A program made the position numbers and the translations under genes. Shown piece by piece: positions 42,873-51,000 of a stretch of DNA of 64,000 bases. The notes beneath the pieces are model-generated. The model saw only the letters and a program-made list of their open reading frames with translations, made no database searches and was not told the origin of the DNA. The DNA is from Sphingomonas phyllosphaerae (lineage in GTDB: Bacteria > Pseudomonadota > Alphaproteobacteria > Sphingomonadales > Sphingomonadaceae). Each line of letters starts with the position of its first letter. Position 1 is the stretch's first letter. Location: NCBI GenBank assembly GCA_036946405.1, contig JAQIJC010000001.1:3299501-3363500 (forward strand), given 5' to 3'.

Positions 42873-43562
42873 CTAGACGCCCTGCCCCGCCATCAGCGCA
42901 TGGACGCGCAGCCGGGGGAAGACCTCCTCCAGCGCCTTGGTATCGGGCAGGACGTACACATAACCGCCCTTCCTCTGGAACAACGGGCGCAAATCTGTGG
43001 CGTAGAAGCTGCGCGGGACGTTGATGCAGCCGAAGGTAATGCGATTGTCGCCGGGTTCAGGCGACAGCATTCGCGCGCGGCGGTTCTCGGAACGGGCGGC
43101 ATCGCCGGGGATCGGATGGATTGCGACGCTGTTGGTGTAATCGACCCACAGCACGCGCTGGCGCCCCGCGGCATAACCGAATTTGGCGAGGAAGCGTCCG
43201 GCCGGCGTGGTCTTTTCGGCCGGGCCGATCTCGCCGAGCTTCTTGCTCCCGACGCCCGGCGTCGCATCGTCGCCTGGTGCGATCCCGATCAGCACCGGCA
43301 CCTGCGACACCATCTTCCCGCTGCCGTCGAACAGAAACAGCGCGGCGGCGTGCTTGTCGATCACCGCATAGGGCAGCGCGTGATTGTCCCTCGACGATGC
43401 GATCCAGTCGGCGACGCGCAGCGCGTCGGCGGACGGCGACGGCGTCGGCTCGACCGTCGCTGCCGCGACCGGCGTCGCGGCTGGCCGATGCGGCTTCGTC
43501 TTCGCGCCGGACGGCGCGGCGGCGATGACCAGCGCGAGGCCGGCAAATATCGGTGAAATCAT
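42873..43562 (-). CDS. L,D-transpeptidase (YkuD fold), periplasmic
   Basis: A 229-residue exported protein: signal peptide to about APSGA, Pro/Ala linker, then the catalytic region with VAIHPIPG and the nucleophile cysteine in NRITFGCINVP, matching HxxG...GC of L,D-transpeptidases. These enzymes cross-link peptidoglycan or attach outer-membrane proteins to it. The gene lies 128 bp downstream of a small lipoprotein gene on the same strand, with a terminator in between. Confidence 0.85.
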   Translation of the reverse strand: MISPIFAGLALVIAAAPSGAKTKPHRPAATPVAAATVEPTPSPSADALRVADWIASSRDNHALPYAVIDKHAAALFLFDGSGKMVSQVPVLIGIAPGDDATPGVGSKKLGEIGPAEKTTPAGRFLAKFGYAAGRQRVLWVDYTNSVAIHPIPGDAARSENRRARMLSPEPGDNRITFGCINVPRSFYATDLRPLFQRKGGYVYVLPDTKALEEVFPRLRVHALMAGQGV

Positions 43563-43584
43563 TGTCTAACGCCACGAAACGAAA

Positions 43585-43609
43585 GCGGCCGTCCATTGCG
43601 GACGGCCGC
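43585..43609 (-). terminator. rho-independent terminator after the small lipoprotein
   Basis: A perfect 10-bp stem GCGGCCGTCC / GGACGGCCGC with a five-base loop; on the minus strand it is followed by TTTCGTTTCG. It separates the lipoprotein gene from the L,D-transpeptidase. Confidence 0.75.
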
Positions 43610-43689
43610 CGGATCTTGTCAACCGTCGCGCGCGGCGCCTTCGAGGTGCCGCCGTCCCGCCGGCTAACGGCCGCGCTTGCGCAGCCTAC

Positions 43690-43998
43690 TTAGTGGCGCG
43701 GACGCTTGCCGCGCTGCTCCTGCTGCTGGAGCCGCTGCTCGACACCGTCGACGCGACCGTTCAGTTGATCGAGGCGCTGCCCGTGCTGCTGGACCTGCCC
43801 CGACGCGGCCTGCGCCTCGGCGAGCGCCTGCTTCGCGGTGCCGTCGGTGGCCTGCAATTGCGTCTCCAGCGTGCTGACCCGCGCGCTGACCGGCTCGATC
43901 TGCTCGCGCACATATCTCTTGGTGGCGCAGCCGCCCAGCGTCGGCGCGATGAGCAGGATCGCAATCGCGGGGGAGAGTTTGACAAAGGAGGTAAGCAT
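43690..43998 (-). CDS. small coiled-coil lipoprotein
   Basis: A 102-residue lipoprotein. The ATG at 43998 has GGAAG six bases upstream and gives a lipoprotein signal with lipobox LGGC (Cys24). After the acyl site it is a continuous heptad-like coiled coil (VSARVSTLETQLQATDG, QRLDQLNGRVDGVEQRLQQQ) with a basic tail GKRPRH. Size and architecture recall Lpp-type spacers between outer membrane and peptidoglycan, but the terminal lysine used for linkage in E. coli is absent. The upstream extension of the frame to 44115 is not supported. Confidence 0.8.
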   Translation of the reverse strand: MLTSFVKLSPAIAILLIAPTLGGCATKRYVREQIEPVSARVSTLETQLQATDGTAKQALAEAQAASGQVQQHGQRLDQLNGRVDGVEQRLQQQEQRGKRPRH

Positions 43999-44202
43999 CA
44001 CAATCTTCCAAATAATCTCTAGCCCGCGAAGGGAGCCCGGAACGTAACGCAGCGGCAATAGTCGAGGCGACCAAATGAGCCATGCGCACGTCGAAACGAG
44101 GTATGGTTCACCCAAATGTTCGTGGTAAGCTGGCCTAGCTCTTTCCGAAACGCGGGAAATACTTCACCATTAACCATTGCTGAACCAGAACGACTTTGGT
44201 TT

Positions 44203-44793
44203 TCACTTGCCCGAATCGCGTCGCACGTCGCCGGCGAACGGGTCGAGCGGAATGCGGGCCCCGCCCTCTCGCGCCGCTTTGCCTGCCACGGGCGTGCGCT
44301 GCCGATCGACACAGCGACGCAACTCGGCGACGGCGGCACCGCTCCCGTCCAGTGTCAGCTCCTCGACCGGCACGTCGCCGCGCCGCACCTTGAGAAAGGC
44401 CGAGGTGGCGAAGCTGCGCGGGAAGGTCGCGCCAAAGTCGGTAACGAAGCCGCGCTTGCCCTGCGGCGCGATGCCGATCGCGAGGTGCCGCGGAAAGGCG
44501 GAATGGGAGAGCTGGAAGTCGAGGCGCAGTTGCTCGCGTGCGCGGATCGACCAATTGGGGTTGAGCAACGTCAGCCGGTTGCTGCCGTCCATATCGAGAC
44601 CGAACTGGAGCGTGGTGCCCCGTGGCGCCGGATAGGTGCGCGTGATGAAGCACCCCTTCTGGTCGCTGCTCGCGGCGACGATCCACGCGCCGACGTCGCG
44701 CGTGGCATAATCGGCGGCGAACACCGGATGGCCCGCCATGCTGGTGGCGAGGGCGAGGGCGGACAGCAGGGTTGCGGGAGAGAGGGTGCGCAT
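44203..44793 (-). CDS. secreted hypothetical protein
   Basis: A 196-residue protein with a Sec signal peptide (LLSALALATSMAGHPVFA) when started at the ATG at 44793. The mature part is beta-rich with three cysteines or fewer (GCFITRTYP, ELRRCVDRQ) and no recognised family motif. A 204-bp AT-richer gap separates it from the lipoprotein. Function unknown. Confidence 0.7.
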   Translation of the reverse strand: MRTLSPATLLSALALATSMAGHPVFAADYATRDVGAWIVAASSDQKGCFITRTYPAPRGTTLQFGLDMDGSNRLTLLNPNWSIRAREQLRLDFQLSHSAFPRHLAIGIAPQGKRGFVTDFGATFPRSFATSAFLKVRRGDVPVEELTLDGSGAAVAELRRCVDRQRTPVAGKAAREGGARIPLDPFAGDVRRDSGK

Positions 44794-45030
44794 CGCGTTG
44801 CATGTAGCGCAAATTGCCCGCGAGTTTAGCCACAATGGCGCAAGCCATGTCGTCGAACGCGTATCAGCGGCTCCACCCCCATGCCTTGCGCTATCGAAGC
44901 CAGCCGCGTGGCGATATTCCATGTTTGTTCTTCATCGGACTGGCATGGATGCCGATCGTCGGGTAACCTCGCCGTCGATGGCAGCGCCGATGCCATTATC
45001 TGCCACGGAGCCGTTACGTCGTTGAACTGC

Positions 45031-46110
45031 ATGGCCGATCGAGTCGCTGCCCGCCGGAAGATCATCCATATCGACATGGACGCCTTCTATGCGTCGGTCG
45101 AACAGCGCGATGCCCCCGCGTTGCGCGGACGGCCGGTCGCGGTCGGCGGCAATCGCGCGCGCGGCGTGGTCGCGGCGGCCAGCTACGAAGCGCGCGTGTT
45201 CGGGGTACGCTCGGCGATGCCGTCGGTGGTCGCGGCGCGGCGCTGCCCAGAGCTGGTGTTCGTGCCGCCGCGCTTCGACGTCTATCGCGCGGTCAGCCGC
45301 CAGATCCACGCGATCTTCGCCGATTACGCCGATGCGATCGAACCCCTGTCGCTCGACGAAGCCTATCTTGACGTCAGCGAGGACCGCCGCGCGCTCGGCT
45401 CGGCCAGCGCGATCGCCGCCGAGATCCGCGCGCGGATCAAGGCCGACACCGGGCTCACCGCCTCGGCGGGCGTCAGCTACAACAAATTCATCGCCAAGCT
45501 TGCCTCGGACCAGAACAAGCCCGATGGCCTGTGCGTGATCCCACCCGCCAAAGGCGCGGCGTTCGTCGCCGCGCTCCCGGTCAAGCGCTTCCACGGCATC
45601 GGCCCGGTCACCGCCGAGAAGATGGCGCGGCTCGGCATCCACACTGGCGCCGATCTGCGCGACCGCCCGATCGAGTTCCTGCGCGCGCATTTCGGCAGCC
45701 ACGCCGATTATCTGCACGGCGCGGCGCGCGGCGTCGACGACCGCCCGGTCCGCGCCGAGCGCCAGACCAAGTCGGTGGGCGCCGAACGCACCTTCGACAC
45801 CAACCTCACCGACCCGATCGAGATCGACGCGGCGCTGGAGACGGTCGCCGCCGCCGCCTGGACGCGCGTCGAGCGTGCCGACGTGCGCGGGCGCACCGCG
45901 ACGCTGAAGCTGCGCCGCGCCGATTTCACGACGCTCACCCGCGCGCGGTCAGTCACCGGCATCATCGCGACGCAGGACCAGCTGCTCGATCTTGGGCGCG
46001 GGTTGCTTGCCCCGCTGCTGCCGACCCCGGGCGGCATCCGGCTGCTCGGCTTGACGCTGTCGGGCATCCTGCGCGACGAGGAATTCGTGCAGCCCGCCCT
46101 TCCCCTTTGA
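45031..46110 (+). CDS. dinB: DNA polymerase IV (Y-family)
   Basis: A 359-residue translesion polymerase. Catalytic carboxylates are in IIHIDMDAFYASVEQ and IEPLSLDEAYLDVSED; ASAGVSYNKFIAKLASDQNKPDG is another Y-family signature, followed by the helix-hairpin-helix (FHGIGPVTAEKMARLG) and little-finger domain. The C-terminus lacks an obvious clamp-binding peptide beyond PALPL. ATG at 45031 is chosen by homology; its ribosome site is weak. It lies 17 bp ahead of the aroE-like gene. Confidence 0.95.
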   Translation: MADRVAARRKIIHIDMDAFYASVEQRDAPALRGRPVAVGGNRARGVVAAASYEARVFGVRSAMPSVVAARRCPELVFVPPRFDVYRAVSRQIHAIFADYADAIEPLSLDEAYLDVSEDRRALGSASAIAAEIRARIKADTGLTASAGVSYNKFIAKLASDQNKPDGLCVIPPAKGAAFVAALPVKRFHGIGPVTAEKMARLGIHTGADLRDRPIEFLRAHFGSHADYLHGAARGVDDRPVRAERQTKSVGAERTFDTNLTDPIEIDAALETVAAAAWTRVERADVRGRTATLKLRRADFTTLTRARSVTGIIATQDQLLDLGRGLLAPLLPTPGGIRLLGLTLSGILRDEEFVQPALPL

Positions 46111-46127
46111 TCTACAAGGAATTGCCG

Positions 46128-46931
46128 ATGAAGCCGCCGATCGGCCCCGCCACCCGCCTGTGCATGTCGCTCGCCGCGCGCCCCGGCACGTTCGGCTCGC
46201 GCTTCCACAACCATCTCTACGACGCGCTCGGGCTGGATTACGTCTACAAGGCGTTCACCACCGAGGATCTCGCGGGCGCGATCACCGGCATCCGCGCGCT
46301 CGGCATCCGCGGCTGCGCGGTGTCGATGCCGTTCAAGGAAGCGGTCATCCCGATGCTCGATAGCCTGCGCGACAGTGCTGCGGCGATCGACAGCGTCAAC
46401 ACGATCGTCAACACCGACGGCGAATTGCTCGGCTACAACACCGATTACAGCGCCGTGCGCGACCTGATCGCGGACCTGCCGCGCGTACCGTTCCTGCTGC
46501 GCGGCAGCGGCGGGATGGGCAAGGCGGTCGCAACCGCTTTGGTCGACGCCGGCTTCCCCGACGGCACGATCGTCGCGCGCAACGAGGGTGCGGGCCGCGC
46601 GCTCGCCGAGCGGCTCGGCTGCCGCTGGCAGGCGCAGGCGACCGGCGACGCGCCGCTGCTCGTCAACGTCACCCCGCTCGGCATGACCGGCGCGGATCAG
46701 GATGCGCTCGCCTTCACGCCCGACCAGATCGCCGCGGCGCAGATCGTCATCGATGCGGTCGCCAAGCCGGTCGAAACCCCGTTGCTCCGCACGGCGACCG
46801 CGGCGGGCAAGACGGTCGTCACCGGCGCGCAGATCGCGACGCTCCAGGCACTGGAGCAATTCGTGCTCTACACCGGCGTCCGCCCAACCGACGCACAGGT
46901 CGCGGCGGCAGAGGCGTACGCGCTGAGCTAA
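46128..46931 (+). CDS. shikimate 5-dehydrogenase-like protein (AroE paralogue)
   Basis: A 267-residue member of the shikimate/quinate dehydrogenase family; AAGGA seven bases before the ATG. The substrate loop usually reading N-P-I-x-H-S-x-S-P is MSLAARPGTFGSRFHN here, but the catalytic lysine and partner aspartate regions (SMPFKEAVIP, GYNTDYSAVRD) and the NAD(P) loop (RGSGGMGKAVAT) are present. The altered loop suggests a paralogue with a different substrate rather than the biosynthetic AroE. Likely co-transcribed with dinB. Confidence 0.85.
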   Translation: MKPPIGPATRLCMSLAARPGTFGSRFHNHLYDALGLDYVYKAFTTEDLAGAITGIRALGIRGCAVSMPFKEAVIPMLDSLRDSAAAIDSVNTIVNTDGELLGYNTDYSAVRDLIADLPRVPFLLRGSGGMGKAVATALVDAGFPDGTIVARNEGAGRALAERLGCRWQAQATGDAPLLVNVTPLGMTGADQDALAFTPDQIAAAQIVIDAVAKPVETPLLRTATAAGKTVVTGAQIATLQALEQFVLYTGVRPTDAQVAAAEAYALS

Positions 46932-46938
46932 CTAACCC

Positions 46939-47023
46939 GTCGCCCCGGCCTTGAGCCGGGGCCCCGCTTCTTCTCCTACGGTGCGCAGAAAGCGGGACCC
47001 CGGATCGAGTTCGGGGGTGACGA
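46939..47023. repeat. REP family A palindrome
   Basis: GTCGCCCCGGCCTTGAGCCG, then GGGCCCCGCTTCTT, pairs with AAAGCGGGACCCCGGATCGA up to TGACG. It lies between the convergent aroE-like and kinase genes. Confidence 0.75.
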
Positions 47024-47026
47024 TGG

Positions 47027-47944
47027 TCAGGAAACCAGCACCTTGATCCCGGTCCGGTCCTCCAGCGCCTGTGCGCCGAGCACCACCGCGCCGAGCGGCC
47101 CGGCGTTTCCGCCCAGCGCCGCCGGCACGACGAACGTGTCCATATCCGCCACCGCCGGCAGCGCGACATAGCCGTTCAGGCTCGCCGCGGTCGCCGCGCG
47201 CAGTCGCGGCAGCAGCCACGGATTGCCGACCATCACGCCGCCGCCCAGCACGATCCGGCGCGGCACGCCGGTCAGCGTCAGCGTCGCGAACAGCGACGAC
47301 AGCGCGCCGACCACCGTCTCCCACGCCGGATGGTCGTGCGGCAGGTCTTCGCCCTTGATCCCGGTCCGCGCCGCGATCGCCGGACCGGCGGCCAGCCCCT
47401 CGACGCATGCGCCGTGATAGGGGCACGATCCCGCCCAGTCGTCGCCGGGCAGCCGCGGCGGGCGGACATGGCCGAATTCGCTGTGCGTCAGCCCGTCGAC
47501 GGGACGGCCATGCGCGATCATCCCCGCGCCGACGCCGGTGCCGACCGTGACATAGGCGAGGTCGCCCAGCCCCTGCCCTGCGCCCCAGCGCGCCTCGGCC
47601 ATCGCCGCACCGACCACGTCGCTGTGGAAGCCGACCGGCACGTCATAGCGCGCCGCCAGCCGCCGCGCGATATCGGTCCCCGCCCAATGCGGCTTGGGAG
47701 TCGAGGTGATCTTGCCGTAATCGGGCGATTGCGGGTCGATCGAGACCGGTCCGAAGCTGGCGATGCCGATCGCCGCGACGCCGCGCCATTTGTCCATCGC
47801 CGCCTCCAGCGCGGGCAGCGTTTCCTCGGGCCGGGTGGTCGGAACGCGCACTTCCTCCAGGATCGCGTCGGGTCCGCTGGAGAGCACCGCGATGCACTTC
47901 GTGCCGCCCAGTTCCACGCCCGCGATCAACGGCAGCTGCGCCAT
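47027..47944 (-). CDS. ROK-family fructokinase
   Basis: A 305-residue sugar kinase. The ATP loop is GVELGGTKCIAVL, the catalytic region VGTGVGAGMIAHGRPV, and the zinc-binding segment GHVRPPRLPGDDWAGSCPYHG...CVEG is of the kind found in ROK fructokinases. It starts directly after the MarR stop (TGA then ATG), so the two form an operon. Fructose is the predicted substrate; other hexoses are possible. Confidence 0.88.
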   Translation of the reverse strand: MAQLPLIAGVELGGTKCIAVLSSGPDAILEEVRVPTTRPEETLPALEAAMDKWRGVAAIGIASFGPVSIDPQSPDYGKITSTPKPHWAGTDIARRLAARYDVPVGFHSDVVGAAMAEARWGAGQGLGDLAYVTVGTGVGAGMIAHGRPVDGLTHSEFGHVRPPRLPGDDWAGSCPYHGACVEGLAAGPAIAARTGIKGEDLPHDHPAWETVVGALSSLFATLTLTGVPRRIVLGGGVMVGNPWLLPRLRAATAASLNGYVALPAVADMDTFVVPAALGGNAGPLGAVVLGAQALEDRTGIKVLVS

Positions 47945-48388
47945 TCAGTCTTCCTCCTCGGCCGCGGCGTCGATCCGCCGCAGCATGTCCGTGAATTGCG
48001 CCAGTTCTTCCGCGTCGAAGCGCCCGAAGATCCGGCGCTCCAGCGCGACGGCCTGCGGCGCGACCTGCGCGTACAGCGCTTCGCCCTCCGGGCTCAAGCG
48101 GAGATGGTGCGAGCGCCGGTCGGTGGCGTTCGGGGTACGCGTCAGCAATCCGCGCTCGGTCAGCGCGATCGCGGCGCGGCTGACCGTCACCTTGTCCATC
48201 CGGCTGCGCTCGCCGAGCTGCGCCTGCGTGACGGGCGCATATTCGGCGATCAGCGTCACCAGCCGCCACTCGGGCACACTCAGGCCGAACAGCGCCTCAT
48301 AGGCGCCTGCGATCCGCCCGCTGACGCGATTGGAGGTGACCGAGAGCAGATACGGGAGAAACTGCTCGAGATGGAGGCGTTCTACCAT
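47945..48388 (-). CDS. MarR family transcriptional regulator
   Basis: A 147-residue winged-helix regulator: VPEWRLVTLIAEYAPVTQAQ and RMDKVTVSRAAIALTERGLLTRTPNATDRRSHHLRLSPEG are the helix-turn-helix and wing. The ATG at 48388 begins MVERLHLEQFLPYLLS, as in relatives; the frame extends far upstream without a ribosome site. It is divergent from an alpha/beta hydrolase and first in an operon with the ROK kinase. Confidence 0.9.
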   Translation of the reverse strand: MVERLHLEQFLPYLLSVTSNRVSGRIAGAYEALFGLSVPEWRLVTLIAEYAPVTQAQLGERSRMDKVTVSRAAIALTERGLLTRTPNATDRRSHHLRLSPEGEALYAQVAPQAVALERRIFGRFDAEELAQFTDMLRRIDAAAEEED

Positions 48389-48451
48389 GGGACACCCAGC
48401 AAAGTACGGGAAAGAAACGATCGGAACCAGAACCCGAAACGTTGCATTAAT

Positions 48452-48481
48452 GTGACACAGGGCACAAGGACACTGTATCAC
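48452..48481. promoter_or_regulatory. inverted repeat in the MarR/hydrolase divergent region
   Basis: GTGACACAG and CTGTATCAC are an imperfect dyad (8 of 9) separated by 12 bases, 41 bp before the hydrolase ATG and about 64 bp from the MarR start. A candidate operator for the neighbouring MarR protein. Confidence 0.35.
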
Positions 48482-48521
48482 TTTCACGGAGTCACATTCG
48501 GGAGGCGCAACGGAGCAGGCG

Positions 48522-49430
48522 ATGGCAACGATCACGGCGAACGGCATCCAGATCGAATATGAGGACGAAGGTCCGCGCGACGGACAACCGATCTTGATGG
48601 TGATGGGCCTCGGTGCCCAACTGGTTCGCTGGCCGCAGTCGATGGTCGATGCACTGGTCGAGCGTGGATATCGTGTCATCCGTTTCGACAATCGCGACGT
48701 CGGCCTCTCCACCAAGTTCGACGAGTGCGGCGCGCCGCACATCGTCTGGACCGCGATGCAGATGCAGTTCGGCCGCGTGCCCGCAGTCCCCTACACGCTC
48801 ACCGACATGGCGCAGGACGGCATCGGCCTGCTCGACGCGCTCGGCATCGACCGCGCGCACGTCGTCGGCGCGTCGATGGGCGGGATGATCGCGCAACTGA
48901 TCGCGGCGCGCTGGCCTGAGCGGGTCCGCACGCTCACCTCGATCATGTCGACCACCGGCCATCCGCATTGCTCGCGTCCGACGATGCGCGCCACCGCGCT
49001 GCTGCTGCGCCATCCGAAGAGCGACGATATCGAGGCGATCGTCGCGCACGGCACGATGGCCGCTCGCGCGGTCGGCGGACGCTTCCCGATCGAGGATGCG
49101 ATCATGGCGGAACGAATCCGCGCCGAAACACTGCGCAACCGCTGCCCGACCGGCTTCCTGCGCCAGATGGCCGCAATCATCGCCGACGGCGACCGTACCG
49201 ATCGCCTGCGCCGCATCACCGCGCCGACGCTGGTGATCCACGGCAGCGACGATCCGCTCGTCCCGGTCGCGGGCGGTCGTGCCACCGCACAGGCGATCCA
49301 CGGCGCGCGCTTGCTCGAGATCGAGGGGATGGGTCACACGCTGCCGCCCGAACTGGTCGAGCAGATCGTCGCCGCGATCGACGACCACATCCGCCACCGC
49401 CGCCGCGATCCGATCCCGCAGGCGGCATAG
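48522..49430 (+). CDS. alpha/beta hydrolase
   Basis: A 302-residue alpha/beta-hydrolase-fold enzyme. The nucleophile elbow is VVGASMGGMIAQL, the acid is likely the Asp in IHGSDDPLVPVAGG, and the histidine is in GMGHTLPPEL; the oxyanion strand reads ILMVMGLGAQLVRW and RFDNRDVGLS. Close to esterase/haloperoxidase-like sphingomonad enzymes; the natural substrate is unknown. The divergent MarR gene may control it. No signal peptide. Confidence 0.9.
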   Translation: MATITANGIQIEYEDEGPRDGQPILMVMGLGAQLVRWPQSMVDALVERGYRVIRFDNRDVGLSTKFDECGAPHIVWTAMQMQFGRVPAVPYTLTDMAQDGIGLLDALGIDRAHVVGASMGGMIAQLIAARWPERVRTLTSIMSTTGHPHCSRPTMRATALLLRHPKSDDIEAIVAHGTMAARAVGGRFPIEDAIMAERIRAETLRNRCPTGFLRQMAAIIADGDRTDRLRRITAPTLVIHGSDDPLVPVAGGRATAQAIHGARLLEIEGMGHTLPPELVEQIVAAIDDHIRHRRRDPIPQAA

Positions 49431-49498
49431 CGAAACAGCAAGCGACACGCGATCATTCCTGCTACAATGCCGCGGTCGTCCGTTTCCGAAAGACGCGC

Positions 49499-49684
49499 AT
49501 GTTCGTCGACTTCCGCGATCAGCCACCGCCCCCGCCGTGGCAACCCCCGCGCCCCTGCCCGCGGCTGACCGCGGGTCAGGAGAAGGTACTGGCGGCGATC
49601 CTCGGCTTCAACGTCGTGCTGCTGCTCGTCGCGCCGATCGGCGGCGCCACCCTGATCGGCGCACTGGCGCTGCTGTTCCGCTAG
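49499..49684 (+). CDS. small single-span membrane protein, unknown
   Basis: A 61-residue product MFVDFRDQPPPPPWQPPRPC... with a proline-rich cytoplasmic start and a hydrophobic hairpin or single span (ILGFNVVLLLVAPIGGATLI then ALALLF). No ribosome site is strong (CGAAAGACGCGC). Codon pattern favours coding, with GC-rich third positions. I do not recognise a family. Confidence 0.6.
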   Translation: MFVDFRDQPPPPPWQPPRPCPRLTAGQEKVLAAILGFNVVLLLVAPIGGATLIGALALLFR

Positions 49685-49779
49685 AACGGCAAGACGTCAA
49701 CTTGATCCGTTACGGCTTCGCTAAGCGCGCAATGACGAACTAGCGCGGTGGATCACGCTCTGGCTGGACGCTGATCGGC

Positions 49780-51000
49780 TCACACCACGATCTCCACGGG
49801 TGCGGGGTGGCCGAGGAACGCCGCCGGGCTCGCCGTCGCGCCATAAGCCCCGGCCAGAAAGATCGCGATCACCTGCCCCACGTCGACCGGCGGCAGCGCT
49901 ACGCGATCGCCCAGCCGGTCGAGCGGCGTGCACAGGCAACCGACCACCGACGCCTCGCCCTCCGCCGCCGCGCCCATCCGCCCCGCCACCGCGAGCGGAT
50001 AATTGCGCCGCACCACCGTCCCAAAATTGCCGCTTGCGGCCAGCTGGTGGTGGAGCCCGCCATCGACCACCACGAACGTCTCGCCCCGGCTCTGCTTCAC
50101 GTCGACGACGCGCGTCAGGTACACGCCCGCCTCCGCGACCAGCCAGCGCCCGAGTTCGATCGCGAATTGGCTGTCGCGCAGCACCTCGCCACGCGCCGCC
50201 ACCGCCTCGCCCAGCGCCGCCCCGACCGCGGCGACATCCAGCGCGACGTCCCCCGCGAAATATGGCACCCCGAACCCGCCGCCGAGATTGACCAGCGGCG
50301 GCACCGCCCCCGCTTCCTCCGCCAGCCGCGCCGCAAGCGACAGCGTCGCCGCCTGCGTCTCGATCACCGCCGCGGCGTCCAGCGCCTGCGACCCCGCGAA
50401 GATATGGAAGCCGCGCCAGTCCGCGCCCGCCGCGATCACCGCGCGCGCCACCGAGGCGGCGTGTTCCGCGTCGATCCCGAACGGCGAGGCGCGCCCACCC
50501 ATCTTCATCCCCGACCCGCGCAATTCCAGATCGGGGTTTACCCGCACCGCCAACCGCGGCACGATCCCCAGTCGCTCACCCGCTGCCAAGGCACGTCGCG
50601 CCTCGCCAGCGGATTCGAGGTTGATCGTCGCGCCTGCCGTGATCGCCGCCGCCAGTTCGTCGTCGCGCTTGCCCGGCCCGGCGAAGCTGATCGCGGCACC
50701 CGGTTTCACGGCCAGCGCGCGCGCAAGCTCGCCCGCCGAGGCGACGTCAAGCCCGTTGACCAGCGGTGCCATTCGCTCCAGCAAGGCCGGCAACGGATTG
50801 GCCTTGATCGCATAATGCAGGTCGATTTCCGCCGGCATCGCCGCGCGGAACCGCGCCACCTGCGCGGCGACCAGCCCGGCGTCATAAACGAACAGCGGCG
50901 CACCGTGCGCGGCGACCAACGCTGTCGCATCATGCCCGCCGATCATCAGCGCGCCGCGCTGCGCGGCGAACGCGGGCGGCAGCGGCCCCATCGGCTTCAT
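49780..51000 (-). CDS. PLP-dependent decarboxylase, exosortase A-associated type
   Basis: A 406-residue fold-III PLP decarboxylase related to diaminopimelate/ornithine decarboxylases. The PLP lysine is Lys66 in DLHYAIKANPLPALL, the glycine loop is VNLGGGFGVPYF, and the active-site cysteine region is VVGCLCTPLDRLGD. The length and the ASAGELARAL context match the group found with PEP-CTERM/exosortase A exopolysaccharide loci. Its start overlaps the ligase stop by 4 bp (ATGA). Housekeeping lysA is a less likely reading given the partners. Confidence 0.85.
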   Translation of the reverse strand: MKPMGPLPPAFAAQRGALMIGGHDATALVAAHGAPLFVYDAGLVAAQVARFRAAMPAEIDLHYAIKANPLPALLERMAPLVNGLDVASAGELARALAVKPGAAISFAGPGKRDDELAAAITAGATINLESAGEARRALAAGERLGIVPRLAVRVNPDLELRGSGMKMGGRASPFGIDAEHAASVARAVIAAGADWRGFHIFAGSQALDAAAVIETQAATLSLAARLAEEAGAVPPLVNLGGGFGVPYFAGDVALDVAAVGAALGEAVAARGEVLRDSQFAIELGRWLVAEAGVYLTRVVDVKQSRGETFVVVDGGLHHQLAASGNFGTVVRRNYPLAVAGRMGAAAEGEASVVGCLCTPLDRLGDRVALPPVDVGQVIAIFLAGAYGATASPAAFLGHPAPVEIVV

